From Owenia fusiformis (taxonomy: Eukaryota > Annelida > Polychaeta > Sabellida > Oweniidae), in assembly GCA_903813345.2 (NCBI GenBank), contig CAIIXF020000004.1, forward strand, positions 29,205,986 to 29,269,985: DNA of 64,000 nt. The letters are read 5' to 3'. A program made the position numbers and the translations under genes. Shown in pieces: positions 21,880 through 33,542 of the stretch. The first letter of the stretch is position 1. Each line of letters starts with the position of its first letter. The notes beneath the pieces are model-generated. The model did no database searches and had not been told where the DNA came from. It saw only the letters and a list, made by a program, of their open reading frames with translations.

Positions 21880-23080
21880 GATTGTGCAGTATCCAACCAA
21901 TCATTACAATTGGGGTATCAAATTAAACATTGAAGCATAAATTATCCAATTTACATATAATTGAATCAATTATGCAAATTAGTGTGACATCATAAGTCAT
22001 CGAAAAAAAAAATCTCCAAAATACCATGATCAATTGTGCTATGAAATTTATCTTGGAAATACATTACAACAATAACACAAAAGTACTTTAAATCTGTTTT
22101 TAGAGGTTCCAAGCTTTCTGATGATATATTTCCTGATTTACAACTCCAAAAAACAACGAATTGAGACCTTTTTGAAAGTTTCTGGTTTTACACAAAATAG
22201 TGTAATCTATCACGAAATCTGATAATGTGCATTCTGGAGCAAAAATGATCATAAGAGGTGAGAACAAATATCACAAATAAAATACTGTAATTTACATATT
22301 ATCCAACCAATCATTACAATTGGGGTATCAAATTGGGGTATCAAATCAAATTATTACATATAATTTAATAAATTATGCAAAAGAGATGATATCATCATAT
22401 TGTCACAAATCATCGAAAAAAGTAAAATCTCCAAAAAATCTAAAAAAAATCTCAAAAATATAATGATCAATGTGCTATGAAATTTTTCTTGGACTAATAC
22501 CTCACTACAATAACTACAATACTTTTTATCTGTTTTCTAAGAGTTCCAAGATTTTCAATGATATATTTCCTGAATTACAACTCCAAAAAGCAATGATAAA
22601 GGAGGATTTTGAAAATTCCCGAATTTATGCAAAATATCACAAAAGCTGATAATTGTGCATTTCATAGCAAAAATGACCATGAAAGATAATCACTTGTTAC
22701 AAATAAATGTGTGGCTTGGCTTCCTCATTATTTAATCAATTGTCTTGGTACCATATGAAAGCTAAGAAGATGAACTTATTATTTAAATAGACTATACATA
22801 AATTATGCTAATTTTCAGGTGAAGCTTCAAAAATTGATAAAATTATCAAATCATTACATCACAAATAACAATGTTATTTACTCAATTTCTTATCAACAGT
22901 TGTCATATTGGTACCATATCAAACTTTAGAACATGAACTGCAATATCCCCTTTCATATAAAATTTTTAGCACTTTAAGTAAATGAGGTAATGTCCTGATT
23001 GTTTAAGCCTATTTAGGGGTAAAGCTTAAAAAATCGATAAAAATATCACATATTTTCCCGTTTGTATTCACTGTGGCATT
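21880..23080. repeat. Diverged tandem duplication, about 415-bp period
   Basis: The phrase CCAACCAATCATTACAATTG occurs near 21893 and 22305, and GATATATTTCCTGA.TTACAA near 22120 and 22560. A third, more diverged unit follows to about 23080 (TGGTACCATATGAAAGC, TGGTACCATATCAAAC). Very A+T-rich, no gene. 23080-23919 likewise shows no gene. Confidence 0.65.
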
Positions 23081-24349
23081 TCCCAAGATAGAAAATGACC
23101 TGTTTATTGGTATATTGCATATATACTTGCATTTGTACTAGTCCAGCTAAGGACATCTTGAAATGATTCTCAGCTGCTACAGATCTGAACATTTGAAAAA
23201 GGTAGTGCAAATGTATATTTTATCAATTTTTTTTCTTGTAAAAAAGCTGATGTTAGATGATCACAATCACTTTGCAACCATCTCAACTGAATCCTTATGA
23301 AGCTAAATCTGAGCCTTTGAGGGACAAGCGTCATAGACATCAAACAGTTCAGGGCATAAAGTCACATTGCCTAGCAAATGGGGACATTTCTTTCAGTACC
23401 TCAGGAATATGTTATTTTTTATCCGAGTCCTTCTACAAAGCAGAATAAATTTCCTCAAATAAATAAGAATTTCATTGGTTTATTCATTTTTATAAATATT
23501 AATTAATTTGGTTTATTAACATCAATAAAATAAATAATTTCATTGGTTGATTACTGCCATTTTATTATTATTATTTATAGGAACCTGCCTTGCTGCATTC
23601 ATATCTCTACTCTAGACAATAAATTTACAAAGATCCAGCCCTACACTTGCTCTCAACACATTTCAGATAATTGGACTTCTCCCAGCCCCTGGCAGGAACA
23701 TGATACAACCAACAGTGTCTGTTACAGAACAAGTGACCATATATTACACATCTTTGCCAATATCTGGGTTTAAGTGTGTCAGGTGGCTGTGGTGGTAGCA
23801 TGGAATTTGGGTTTAGAGTAACATTTGGTAATCAATGTCAATAAACTGTTTTTATTATTTCATTTGGCTACATAAATTCAAAGCTTTTGAAGTTCATTGA
23901 CCAATGCAATCACTGCAAGATAGGTCTGATGTTCAAGATGTATTGGAAGAACTGTTGTATAATTCAACCCCATAATCAAAGTTTGGATGGATAAATGTGG
24001 TAAAAATTATCTCTAGATGTTTAGCTGTGAGTTTGCCTTAAAGTTTTTTTTAAAGGATTTAACATCTTTAACTTCCCCCTTGAAATGAGATTATGGTTAA
24101 TAACAGTTTGAGAGACACCAGTATTTAGGCAAATATACATAATTTTAACAAACATACTTAGTAGGGTGAAAACATTTGGATGATATGGAAATTTATGTAC
24201 ATTCCTGTATACAAGAGAAGACCTGTAAAGCATAAACCTGGTACATGTATATTTACAACTAAAATTTCTATTCTTCATTAATGTACCTGAAGATTTTACA
24301 ACACAGTTGTTATTTTCTCCTATTTTAGGCGTATGTACTCCACAATAGT

Positions 24350-24538
24350 TTGTCATTTTTGTGCCAGCCCATTACGCATAGCCTTGGTAGTGATGTCAGA
24401 TGGATAAAGAAGTGCATGAACAGTATTTACAACAGAGGTAAAGGTGAAGTTATCCTGCCAAAATTCAAAGATGTAACTCTTACACCCTCTCGCTCTGCCA
24501 TAGTGGAGAGGCACTCTGATGTCGTGTATGGTTTTTAA
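24350..24538 (+). other. Possible coding relic on the plus strand
   Basis: After a CTCCTATTTTAG acceptor-like site, a frame reads SFLCQPITHSLGSDVRWIK and VILPKFKDVTLTPSRSAIVE. The copy at 38445-38627 keeps the same words, with a three-base loss near the middle. It is protein-like, but I do not recognise it. Confidence 0.3.
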
Positions 24539-24705
24539 TTAATTTTTTTTTTTTTTACTTTTTTTGTTTTTATTTTTTGAATGGTTTTAGCCTTTGAAGA
24601 CAGTTCTTCTTGTGTGAGGTGCCTTCCATATTAGTAGCAGCTGTTCTCATTCTTTTTTCTCCATTTTTTCTCAATATGGACCAAAGTTTTGTGAATTTAC
24701 AAATT

Positions 24706-24906
24706 TCATACACAATGCGTTTCATCAAATAAAAATACTTGCCCTTGCTGATCTAAGCCACGTGCACATCTTCCTGTTTCTTGGACATAATCCAGTATTG
24801 AAGGGGGCAAAAAAAATCTGATTGACGCTGAAGTAACCTTAAGCATACACTGTGTGAAGATGACTATCTCGAAGTCAGCAATTTTCAAGTTTTTTAAAAT
24901 CGCCCC
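24706..24906 (-). pseudogene. RecQ-like helicase fragment (motif VI region)
   Basis: The minus strand reads IRFFLPPSILDYVQETGRC, then ARGLDQQGQVFLFDE. Pro-Pro-Ser.xx.DYVQE.GR..R is the hallmark around motif VI of RecQ-family helicases, where the arginines contact ATP. The usual RAGRDG is here RCARGL. Upstream residues (IVIFTQCMLKVTSAS) do not match well, so only about 40 codons are recognisable. Copy 2 (38728-38830) keeps PPSILDYVQETGR but differs by one base in the A-run and lacks the downstream end. Confidence 0.5.
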
Positions 24907-25249
24907 CATTTTTATATGTTGTTATTTTACATTTGTTTTACCACAACTCAAAAAGTAATATAGCCATATCTGTTTGATGGAATTTACTATGCGTGACATT
25001 GCTGTTGTTTGATCAACAATACAATTACTATACTATTTTCCACTTTCACCATTCAGCAAATTTAAAATTGGATTTTGGTTTCAATTCTGCATGCTGCATT
25101 CAACATAATTAATTTCCGGATTATTTCTCAGCTATATTGTATTGTTTTTTGTTTACCACACAAATTTTGGGGGTTTTGTCGACACATCCCTCCTGCGCTA
25201 GCCGCTATTTTCTAAACACATACAAGGGGATGTATGTCATTTTTGATCA

Positions 25250-25480
25250 GTAAAACCTATAGCTTTTCAAGTCGATACTCTTTCCAAATTTTACTTACTT
25301 TTTCCAGATTTGCACTGATTTTCTCAACTGTCTCATTTGTAATGCCTAATTGAGTAGGATTCTCCTGATATTCCTCCAATTTTGCTTCCTTCCTTGACAT
25401 CAAGAGGCCCACTCTTTTGTTTTTAATTTAGAAAATCGTTTTCGCTTGTCATCAAGCATGGCTGAAATTAGAAATGTTAT
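25250..25480 (-). pseudogene. Exon-like segment, unknown family (copy 39246-39465)
   Basis: A TAATTTCAG acceptor precedes AMLDDKRKRFPKLKNKRVG in copy 2. It is followed by SRKEAKLEEYQENPTQL and ANLEKVSKIWKEYRLEKL, then a stop. Copy 1 has one base less in the T-run after KRKRF, shifting the frame. The segment is charged and helical. It lies about 0.4 kb from the RecQ-like piece on the same strand and may belong to the same ancestral gene. Confidence 0.4.
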
Positions 25481-25509
25481 CATTCCATCAAACATAACCT
25501 AGTCCAGTG

Positions 25510-25795
25510 AAATATAGAGTTGTCTGTTTGGGCTATAATTTAATTACTTTCAACAGCTATAACTCTGGCAGTACGTAGAGGATATAGAGAATTGTTTGTT
25601 TGGGCTATAATTTAGATACTTTCAACAGCCATAACTCAGGAAGTAGAGGATATAGAGAATTGTTTGTTTGGGCTATAATTTAGATACTTTCATCAGCTAT
25701 GTCTCAGGCAGTAGAGGATATAGAGAATTGTTTGTTTGGGCTATACTTTAGATACTTTCATCAGCTATGTCTCAGGCAGTAGAGGATACAGACCA
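25510..25795. repeat. VNTR, 70-80-bp unit, four units (two or three in copy 2)
   Basis: Units share TTGTTTGGGCTATAATTTA and CAGCTATGTCTCAGGCAGTA. The SD-B copy at 39500-39650 has fewer units, so the array has changed length since duplication. Confidence 0.85.
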
Positions 25796-25918
25796 AGGGC
25801 CTAAATAGTTTTGCCTGCGAAAAGATGTCGGCTGATTTTCAAGATAGCCACCATTTTTGTTTGTTTTGGTTAATTGTTAAAGATACCTGTCATATCCATA
25901 ATACATACCGGTTATTTT

Positions 25919-26045
25919 GTGATGCATATTGTAGGGTATCTTCTCTTCATTTGTCCAGTAAGAGACCCCTGCTGAGAGGCTGTCAATTAGTTTTAAGATA
26001 CTGGTCGGCTTTAGCAAGGTTTTCTTTTCCATGATATCAATGAAG
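25919..26045 (-). CDS. Exon-like segment, unknown family (copy 39750-39880)
   Basis: TTTTTCAG at 26046-26048 precedes a 127-bp minus-strand segment reading FIDIMEKKTLLKPTSILK and SLSAGVSYWTNEEKIPYNM, with donor CG|GTATGT at 25919. Acceptor, donor and an uninterrupted frame together make a good exon. Copy 2 keeps the frame, but its donor context has changed. It lies upstream, on the same strand, of the segments at 25250 and 24706. Confidence 0.45.
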
Positions 26046-26459
26046 CTGAAAAATAGTGACATTTAAGGTGTATTTTCGTAGGCCCGCGGAGCAAGTGAAA
26101 TTGATACGGTTGTTTATTTTTCAATTGTTCTATACAGCGGTATTTCGCACATAACTATTGTAGTAGAACCATGATCTAGCTAATTTTTAGGATTAAAATC
26201 TTGCCCGTGGGCAAAAAAGCATGTATAAAATGCAGCCTTGATCAATTGGAATGACAGGAAGATCAGCTGTTTTCTGCTCGATCGAAAACTAAGGTTTTTT
26301 ATTATTCAGATTTAAACTTAGAATTAAACTTTTGGACAAGTGAAAAGGAAAAAATTATAACATTATATGAACTTAAGATGTCTTGCAGAAAGATACATAG
26401 ATAAATTGGAGAATTTTTGTTCATACTCTGAGTATTTAGTAGATACATATCACAGAAAA

Positions 26460-26870
26460 ATGTTGAAGATAAAAGGAGGGGTAGGACAATGCCCCGTAAT
26501 GCAAGAACTGAAGAAAATATCAAGAAAGTGAAAGATGAAATATTTAAATCTACTGTGAACTCACCACCATTTGGTCAAAGAAGAATAGCAAATAGGCTTA
26601 ATATATCAAAAACATCGAATAACTAAAAAGAGTTCAAATGTTTCAAGGCTTGTCACAAGCAGGTTTTGACTGACCAAAATAACTTGTTTAATTCCAGAGA
26701 GCTAAATGCTTATTACATTCCATTAAGGCTTTTGATTTTAAAGATATTCTATTTACTGATGAGTCTGTCTTTCTCCTCAGAGGATATCTCAATAAGCAGA
26801 ACATTTGAGTATCTGGGAAGAGAAAATCACACGTAAAAAATACCAGGCATACAGTATTTAAAAAGACATA
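26460..26870 (+). pseudogene. Tc1-like transposase relic
   Basis: Plus-strand pieces read RTMPRNARTEENIKKVKDE and SPPFGQRRIANRLNISKTS, resembling the DNA-binding part of Tc1-like transposases. About 200 bp later comes ILFTDESVFLLRGYLNKQNI, the first-Asp region (usually TDEAxFxLxGYVNKQN). Stops follow NISKTSN and KQNI. No second or third catalytic region and no inverted repeats are seen. This is the only recognisable transposon relic of the window on the plus strand. Confidence 0.6.
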
Positions 26871-26977
26871 TTCCGATTGGTCGGATTTGCTACTCCATGG
26901 ATTGCTATATTTCTAGTTTAATGTTGACCTTGTGTATTCATATTTACACAAGTTATTGACAATGGGATATTCTTAAT

Positions 26978-27967
26978 TTACAAAATTTTCACAGATAATA
27001 TGTGCAAAAAGCTATAATGATTAAACAAATACCCCAGTTTTTTCGCCAACTCTGTATATACATGTAGTGGTGATATCATGTCGATGACTGTTGAGCTTGT
27101 ACTTGTACTTGCAGTTGCTGCCAGAGACGAAGTTGAATCTTCAAGGACATTATTGAAAAATGGCTCTACTGTGGCATAAGCAGACTCTGGAATTGCATTC
27201 CTATTCAACGGTATTATTCCACTTGCTCGGAACCCACTTCTTATGTTTTCAGGTGTCAACGAGGCATTCCAAGCCTTGTTAAACAAATGGCAAAAAGTTT
27301 CCTTCGAGACTGTGTTGCCAATTGATGCTGCCATGAAATCACTGCATTCCTTATTGTATGCATTTGAGAAAGGACCAAACACTGTTCGATCGAGTGGCTG
27401 AAGGTAATGCGTTGTGTGGGCTGGCAATTTCATAGTAATCACCCCCTCATATGCTTGGTCCACGAGATCTATATGTTCGTGACTTGAGTGCCCATCAACG
27501 ATAAGAAGTTGGGGTCTATCAGGCCCTATGTATTTTAGGAAGATGTTGAAGAACCACTCAACGCCAAGGGAATCTTCCATCCATCCTTTCTTCTGGTAAG
27601 TAATAGCAGGAGCATCATCTAATCATGATAAAAAGAAAACAAAAATCAGATTAAAAAGCTGATGAACGGAAAGAGATGAGGTAAGTCACTACAGGCTATG
27701 TTACCCTATGTTCATATACACGTGCAGCATAGAAGCCCGTCGCTCTATTTCTATCAATCTGTTAGTATACAGTATTGAATTATATATTAAATTTCAATTT
27801 TATTTCTCTAACTAGTAACCTACCTAGTTTAAATTGCCCAAGACTCCTCTTTGTCGTTCCTCGTGCCACTATTAAAGGTGGCATACGTTGCCCAGCAGCA
27901 TTCACACAAGCCTAAATTATCAGTGACTCTTTGCTATTAGAAACACGTCCTGGCTGATTCTTGAAGC
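26978..27967 (-). pseudogene. Pogo/Tigger-like transposase (DDE_1), partial
   Basis: Exon A (27967-27834), after a TTTTTAG acceptor, reads FKNQPGRVSNSKES, then an in-frame TAG at 27912-27914, then ACVNAAGQRMPPLIVARG, ending at a CTAG|GTAGGT donor. Exon B (27616-26978), after a GATTAG acceptor, reads DAPAITYQKKGWMEDSLG, then LLIVDGHSSHEHIDLVD (second Asp) and HYLQPLDRTVFGPF (third Asp, 34 residues on). This matches the catalytic part of pogo-type transposases related to CENP-B and jerky. The CENP-B-type N-terminus is missing, and upstream lies a minisatellite. The in-frame stop marks it as dead. Confidence 0.8.
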
Positions 27968-28027
27968 CTAAAAATAAAGGGTAACTACATTTAATTTTTG
28001 ATTTAATAATGTTTGATTTAATAATGT

Positions 28028-28513
28028 TTGATTTGTTGTGAGGTACATAATTGTTGTAGGGTGCTTAATTGCTGTGAGGTGCATAATTGTTGTGAGGTGC
28101 ATAATTGTTGTGAGGTGCATAATTGTTGTGAGGTGCATAATTGTTGTGAGGTGCATAATTGTTGTGAGGTGCATAATTGTTGTGAGGTGCATAATTGTTG
28201 TAAGGTGCTTAATTGCTGTGAGGTGCATAATTGCTGCGAGGTGCATAATTGCTGCGAGGTGCTTAATTGCTGCGAGGTGCATAATTGTTATGAGGTGCAT
28301 AATTGTTGTAAGGTGCATAATTGTTGTAAGGTGAATAATTGCTGTGAGGTGCATAATTGCTGTGAGGTGCATAATTGCTGTGAGGTGCATAATTGCTGTG
28401 AGGTGCTTAATTGCTGTAAGGTGCTTCATTGCTGTGAGGTGCTTAATTGTTGTGAGGTGCATACGTGTTGTAAGGTGATTCATTGCTGTGAGGTGCCTAA
28501 TTGTGTTAGGTGA
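28028..28513. repeat. 18-bp minisatellite GTGAGGTGCATAATTGTT, about 26 units
   Basis: The array is nearly perfect in the first half, with C/T and A/G variants later. As 18 is a multiple of three, several frames on both strands stay open (CCEVHN on plus, HLTTIM on minus). These are not genes. Confidence 0.95.
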
Positions 28514-29048
28514 TTGATGATTTGTTTCTACACATGCATTTTTGTTCTTAAAATAACATTGCATGCACCTTGACATAGTTGGGTACAGAATAGACTATCA
28601 AAGCTAGATTACCTCCAAGGGATTCCCTATTGTCTAAATGGTTACTTCAAAACTGACATAAAAGTACATTTGAATGAGAAACATGAATAGGTAGAAAATT
28701 TGAACATTCTTAACTCATGCTAATTCCACCATTGAACCTGAGACTAACATGCCATGAGTTCTACTCCTAGTTTTTTGTATTTTTCTTTACCTTATATGGC
28801 ATATAATAATCATGTATGTTAACAATCTATGTTTTGTGCCTTCTCTTTTTGTCATACTATATGCTGCATTTTTCTGCAACTGGATGGCTGATTGTCATTA
28901 TAGCAATCTGTAGAGGCTTGATGATGCTGTAATTGAATCCATTCTGTATTTTCTGAAATAAAATGACAGTAGTATACACACCTCATCTTACTTTGATAAT
29001 GAAATATGTTGGTCCATTTTTGACATAATGTCTCTGGACAAAACTATG

Positions 29049-30693
29049 ACATATGACCAACTCATCGTTGTAGTACTAAAAAATGCATCGAATTGAGAGT
29101 TTTATGGTTGAATTAAATACACCGATTTAAATGTCTTGTACAGAATTGTATGTTGTATTTGATGAACAAAAATACAAACTTTTTTTGTTGATCTTTGCAC
29201 TATTGGATTTTGGAAAAAATGATCAGTTGACCGCTTCTTTGTCATGGAACAAACTGAAGATTTTTGCCACATCAATCTTCAGTCTTTCTTTGTCTAGCTT
29301 TTACAGGCTGGGTGTGACGATCTTAGGTTGCCTCAAAGGGAGGGAGCTAAATTTAAAACTCTTTGGCTTGACTAATGTCTCACATGATAAACATAACATG
29401 TTTTATGTCCATAATAAAGGGAACTTTAAGCATGCGATTTGCTGTGTTTGTAAAGGTGAAGTTATATTTGAGGCCAAAACAGTCCAAAAGATTTAAACCA
29501 ATATCTCAATCATTTCATGTGAGTTTTGGATTTTTTGTTTAGGAATTAGTCCAAGATTCACTATTCAAATGTTGAAGTGAACAAAATGGCTGCTGTTTGA
29601 ATTTAAATTTTGAATCATGAAATTTTCATTTATGGGACAAGATATTGATATTTCACTCTGGGAGCCAATCCTCCTTGATACCAATACTACAGTTTACATC
29701 TACACTACACTGACTTGTTAACATACTTTTAGTTTCCAAGTAGCTGCTAAGTCTTTCCCCTTAAAGCAGTGTAATATCCGAGGGATGTGAGTTTTATTTT
29801 GAACAAATTAACATTTCAAACAAATTCATTTCAAAACTAAACAGACATGACTCAAGAGATGAAAACCTTCTGATTAAACTCTCTTAGTGTCTCGGAAAAA
29901 GGGACCCAATGTATACCGTTTGTACCAATGGGTTGAAGGCCAAAACATCAGCCGCCAGGTCCAGAAACCAATTATTCATCAGTCCAGTAATAAAGGTATT
30001 TGTATGCATTTATGAAAAACTATATTATCTAATGAAGAGATGAGAATAGTAAAGGGGAATGGTTCAACTTCTTTGATTTCCTAGTCAGTATTTTTGTAAC
30101 AAAGCACCAGCTGTCATATACTATCATTCATTATGTATTATGAATAAATTACACTATGTTGACCTTTTTCGTAAGTAAGTCAATAATTTAGATTATATTA
30201 GTTGTCCCAAAAATGAGCCTAGGAGTATCATTAGCAATCATTAAAAAATATAAAATATTTATCTGCCCTTCGAAGGACACACACAGAATTGTATGGTTTG
30301 TTGATTAACCACATTTTGTTAATTTATAGCTAAAATACAGATTTTCTTATCTCAAAACTACTGCAATTGCCTTCAAAATGAGAATTTGCAATCACTTCTT
30401 TGTGAGTAAATATTTATGCTGATGTGTTTTCAACTTCATTGGCATCAAGAAGGATTTGCAGTTACTACCAGCATTATTGGCTTGATATTAATGATAGTCT
30501 GTTCCTATGAATCCCTGAATAAAGGCTCCTGTTTATTTTCATTTCACTTTTAAAATGTTTTGTGTCCAAAAATTGAAGGCGCTATAGAGGTTGTATGAGT
30601 GAAGCTTGGTATGAATATTTGGGAGATAAAATTAATGGAATTCTTTGTCTTTTTCCTCCTATTCTAATTACCTGTCCAAAGATGAGTAAACCA
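29049..30693. other. No recognised gene
   Basis: Conserved in copy 2 (39901-41540) at high identity. A plus-strand frame of 121 codons at 29131 is broken in copy 2 and resembles nothing I know. Confidence 0.5.
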
Positions 30694-30930
30694 CTAAGAC
30701 TCTTGGGATGTTCCAAATGTTTCTTTGTAATGAATCTTTGTCATATTTGCAACACCTCCATTTTTGAGCCATAGTTCATCACACAACATGGTATCGGGGG
30801 ACAGCTCATGCTGTGACATATGTCGCATACAACCCAGATCACAAGTTCATTAAACACATGAGTAGTTTGGTGGAATACTTTCTTCACATTCTCTACAAAT
30901 GGGATATTTACCAAAGCTCTCAGGGTACAG
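30694..30930 (-). pseudogene. Cys-rich coding relic, unknown family
   Basis: The minus strand reads GKYPICRECEESIPPNYSCV, two stops, TCDLGCMRHMSQHELSPDTM, then LCDELWLKNGGVANMTK and a stop. The CxxC pairs suggest a zinc-binding segment. The SD-B copy at about 41545-41780 keeps most of it. It may belong with the other minus-strand pieces of SD-B. Confidence 0.35.
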
Positions 30931-31656
30931 TACTTTTCATTTATCCCTGATCTCCTATGATTTTTTCTACTTTTATTTAGTTTTATATGCTACTTTTCTT
31001 CTCCTAGGTAAAACAAATTCATTTCTAATTGATTGTATTGTATTGCTTGTGGATTGAATGGATAGGGATCAAACAGGAATGGAAGAATTTATTTAAGGCA
31101 GATATTAATAGTACCTTGTGGAAGAGTATGAAATAAGAAATGAGTGATATACTATAATTAAATTGTATATGAGATTGTAATTGGTGATTGCTTTGGTTGG
31201 TAAATTTTCTGCATCATTTGACTGGTTCTCAAGTTTCCGTTTCCTTGACCTCACATTTAAAGAATTGCACCACAGTCTATTCTGTTTTTTTTGAATAATT
31301 CAATTTGTGCAAAATGTATGGATTTTTGCAAAATATGGTACTTGTGGTAATTTGTTACTGTTCTAAATATTATTTTATGGTCGACGCCTGCTTGATTTAT
31401 GGAAATTTTCTATTTAAAGCAGGCTCTATGAATTTTTCGTTCAAGAGGTTCGAGTCTCGAAAGGCATGACATGTTCAACCACTGAGAAGTTGGCACAAGT
31501 CAGATTTCACATGAGTTCATAAAATCTGTCCTGTGCAGTCAACCATAAATGGATTTTAAATCTACTTGGTGTCAAATTAATCGAGAAATATTGCTCTTCA
31601 GTTATGTTTTAGGGTAAATTTCAAAACTTTGAAAGATATTGACCATTTTGTACTTG

Positions 31657-31887
31657 TCACATTCTTTTGAGACACCCTGTATAGTCAATACACGACTTCC
31701 AGGCCTTCCGTTTCTGCATATCATACTCTGCTGTAGAGTATAAGAAATAATTGAAAATATCACAAAGTCCAAAGGGTGGGGCGAATTGAAAATCAGAATT
31801 GTAACATACTGTTGAAGGGTCCTGCATAAAATTATGAATGTCTTGCAACTTCTTACAAAATGAAATTTTTTTCCAATCAGATGTCAT
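31657..31887 (-). pseudogene. Exon-like segment: PPFGLCDIFNYFLYSTAEYD
   Basis: The minus-strand frame reads KKLQDIHNFMQDPSTVCYN, PPFGLCDIFNYFLYSTAEYD and QKRKAWKSCIDYTG. The pattern of a PPF segment followed by LKAWKS.DDY resembles a conserved N-terminal block in transposon-derived invertebrate proteins that carry SWIM zinc fingers or YqaJ-type nucleases. The link is from memory of the pattern, so it is weak. Copies are at 42757-43056 and, partly, 42510-42640, the latter two in local duplication. It ends at a word (ACAGGGTGTCTCAAAA) also seen near 11100 and 12230. Confidence 0.4.
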
Positions 31888-32069
31888 ATGCCTATAAAAT
31901 TTGAAAGGACTGAAATAAATATGAATGTAAATGATAATTACAAAATATCCTCTTTCTCTTCATACAGTTTCTTTTGTAGTTTTCCTGTTACTACAGTGTG
32001 TTCACTCTACAATAAAATGAATTAAATTAATTAAAAGACAATTGTTTTGAGTTAAATATATTATTTTTC

Positions 32070-33542
32070 ATGAAACAGACTCACTTGCCTCATATGAATA
32101 CAAGTTATGTCCACTAGCTGATTGCCGTAGACCTACCTGAAATCCATGGGATACCCTCTTCTTACAAGACCAAATCCTGTTAACAGTGTCTTCGTCTCCC
32201 AATATCCTAGTCTATGCTCGTACACTCCTGTAATGGAAGACAATATGTTAACCATCCTTTTTAGTAATCCCAAACTATTGCAAACTATACAATACTAATA
32301 TTATACATGAAATAATCATGCAAGACTTGCTCACTTATAGAACACAATGCCTCAAGGGCAACCTGTGCCAATCTTGTAAAGTAAAATGCAGAGGAGGTAA
32401 TTTTTAATAATCAAGAAAAAATGATTAACCATGACAAAGAGAATTGACATAATGTCACTCAAAACAAGTAGATGACAATGATGGCTCTATGTAAAATATC
32501 TCTTTCTTAAGGTATATAAAACCATAAATAAATACAACTTTTTGGAAAAAATAGATCTGTTCTTTAGAATACTGCAATTAAGCTCTTAATTACTAAGGTC
32601 TGTCTCTGAGTCTCATTCTCAGTAAGACAGATATTACAAACTTGCGTTTGCTTATCCATTGGAATGAATCTTCATAAAGTTCCTCTGTATTTGAAAGAAC
32701 ACTTGAAATGCCATTCTCGTCTACATATTTATTAACAAAAATTGATCCATTGATTGAGCACAAATCATGCGCAGATTTGTACAATTCAGCTTGTCGCATA
32801 TTTTTTTGATTTCTCTTTCTAGCTTCTAGCAAAGAAGAGATTTAAATGAGTCTGCCTTGCACCTTGCAAAAAATTCAATTGATACATGAGCTGTTGCTGA
32901 CGATACAGGGATGACATCTTTATTCATTATCAAATCCCACTTGGGTAGCAACACAATAGAATTTGCTGTGGTTTATTTTTAAGAATGTATGGTTTTATTA
33001 AAAGGAAAGTGCATTATTTTTCTATTGTTTTTAAAGAATGTACACTTGGCAAGCTATCAAAAACAAGTGAGACATAAATGACCATTGACAGTTTTTGATA
33101 GTTTTCATTCCCTAAAAACAATATACAAAAATACATGTACCCTTCTCTTGTTACTGTGCATTCTTTAGAATAAAAAGATTTATCAATTTTTGTTGCTATC
33201 TACATCATTGATCTATCTTACTTACAAATATTCTGCTGTATTCAAATTCAATGTTCTGGACTGGACAGTCACCTGTAGTGCACTGACAGCTAGACTAGTT
33301 ATAGCCCACTCAGTCACTTACATCAGCTCACACTCATGAGGTCAATGCAACCAACTCTTTTTGTTGTTACAATTAATTGGCTGTATAACAACAAATTTTA
33401 ACCAATAAGAGCCAGGGTCATTGTGAGCCTGGTTGAAGTTTGCAAAATTCACAGTTTGAATAGTCAATACAAAAGAAATCCATCTTGAAAACTTCTAATT
33501 AAACAGAGCTCCCCTGTCCCTTGGTACAAGCATATGAAATGT
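32070..33542. other. Mostly gene-free; one coding-like frame at 32593-32832 (minus)
   Basis: The minus-strand frame 32832-32593 reads LEARKRNQKNMRQAELYKSA and VNKYVDENGISSVLSNTEEL, then SFQWISKRKFVISVLLRMRL. It is helical and charged, so possibly a last exon. I do not recognise it. The remainder shows nothing. Confidence 0.35.

Larger units (their letters stand above)
26071..29048. other. 2,978-bp block present only in SD-B copy 1
   Basis: Copy 2 reads straight through (AAGGTGACATATGACC at 39896-39911), sharing only TG at the joint. There is no target duplication or inverted-repeat end, so a deletion in copy 2 with TG microhomology is likelier than an insertion here. The block holds a Tc1-like relic, a pogo-like relic and an 18-bp minisatellite. 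28514-29048 shows no gene. Confidence 0.8.
23920..32064. repeat. Segmental duplication B, copy 1 (partner 38011-43243)
   Basis: From ATAGGTCTGATGT to GAGTTAAATATATTA this matches 38011-43243 in the same orientation, about 11-14 kb apart, at roughly 97-98 % by eye. Copy 1 alone has 26071-29048. Copy 2 has fewer units of the VNTR at 25510-25795, lacks about 70 bases near 24630-24735, and carries a local re-duplication of the 31660-31750 segment. Confidence 0.95.

Noticed and set aside
24021-24356. 111-codon minus-strand frame, also in SD-B copy 2
   Set aside because: Kept only because the duplicates are recent; low-complexity ends and no motifs.
28028-28576. Frames of about 160-200 codons on both strands
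   Set aside because: Products of an 18-bp tandem array whose period is a multiple of three.
31385-31470. tRNA-like B box (GGTTCGAGTCTCG)
   Set aside because: No matching A box, acceptor stem or clover-leaf could be drawn; its SD-B copy at 42300 shows nothing better.
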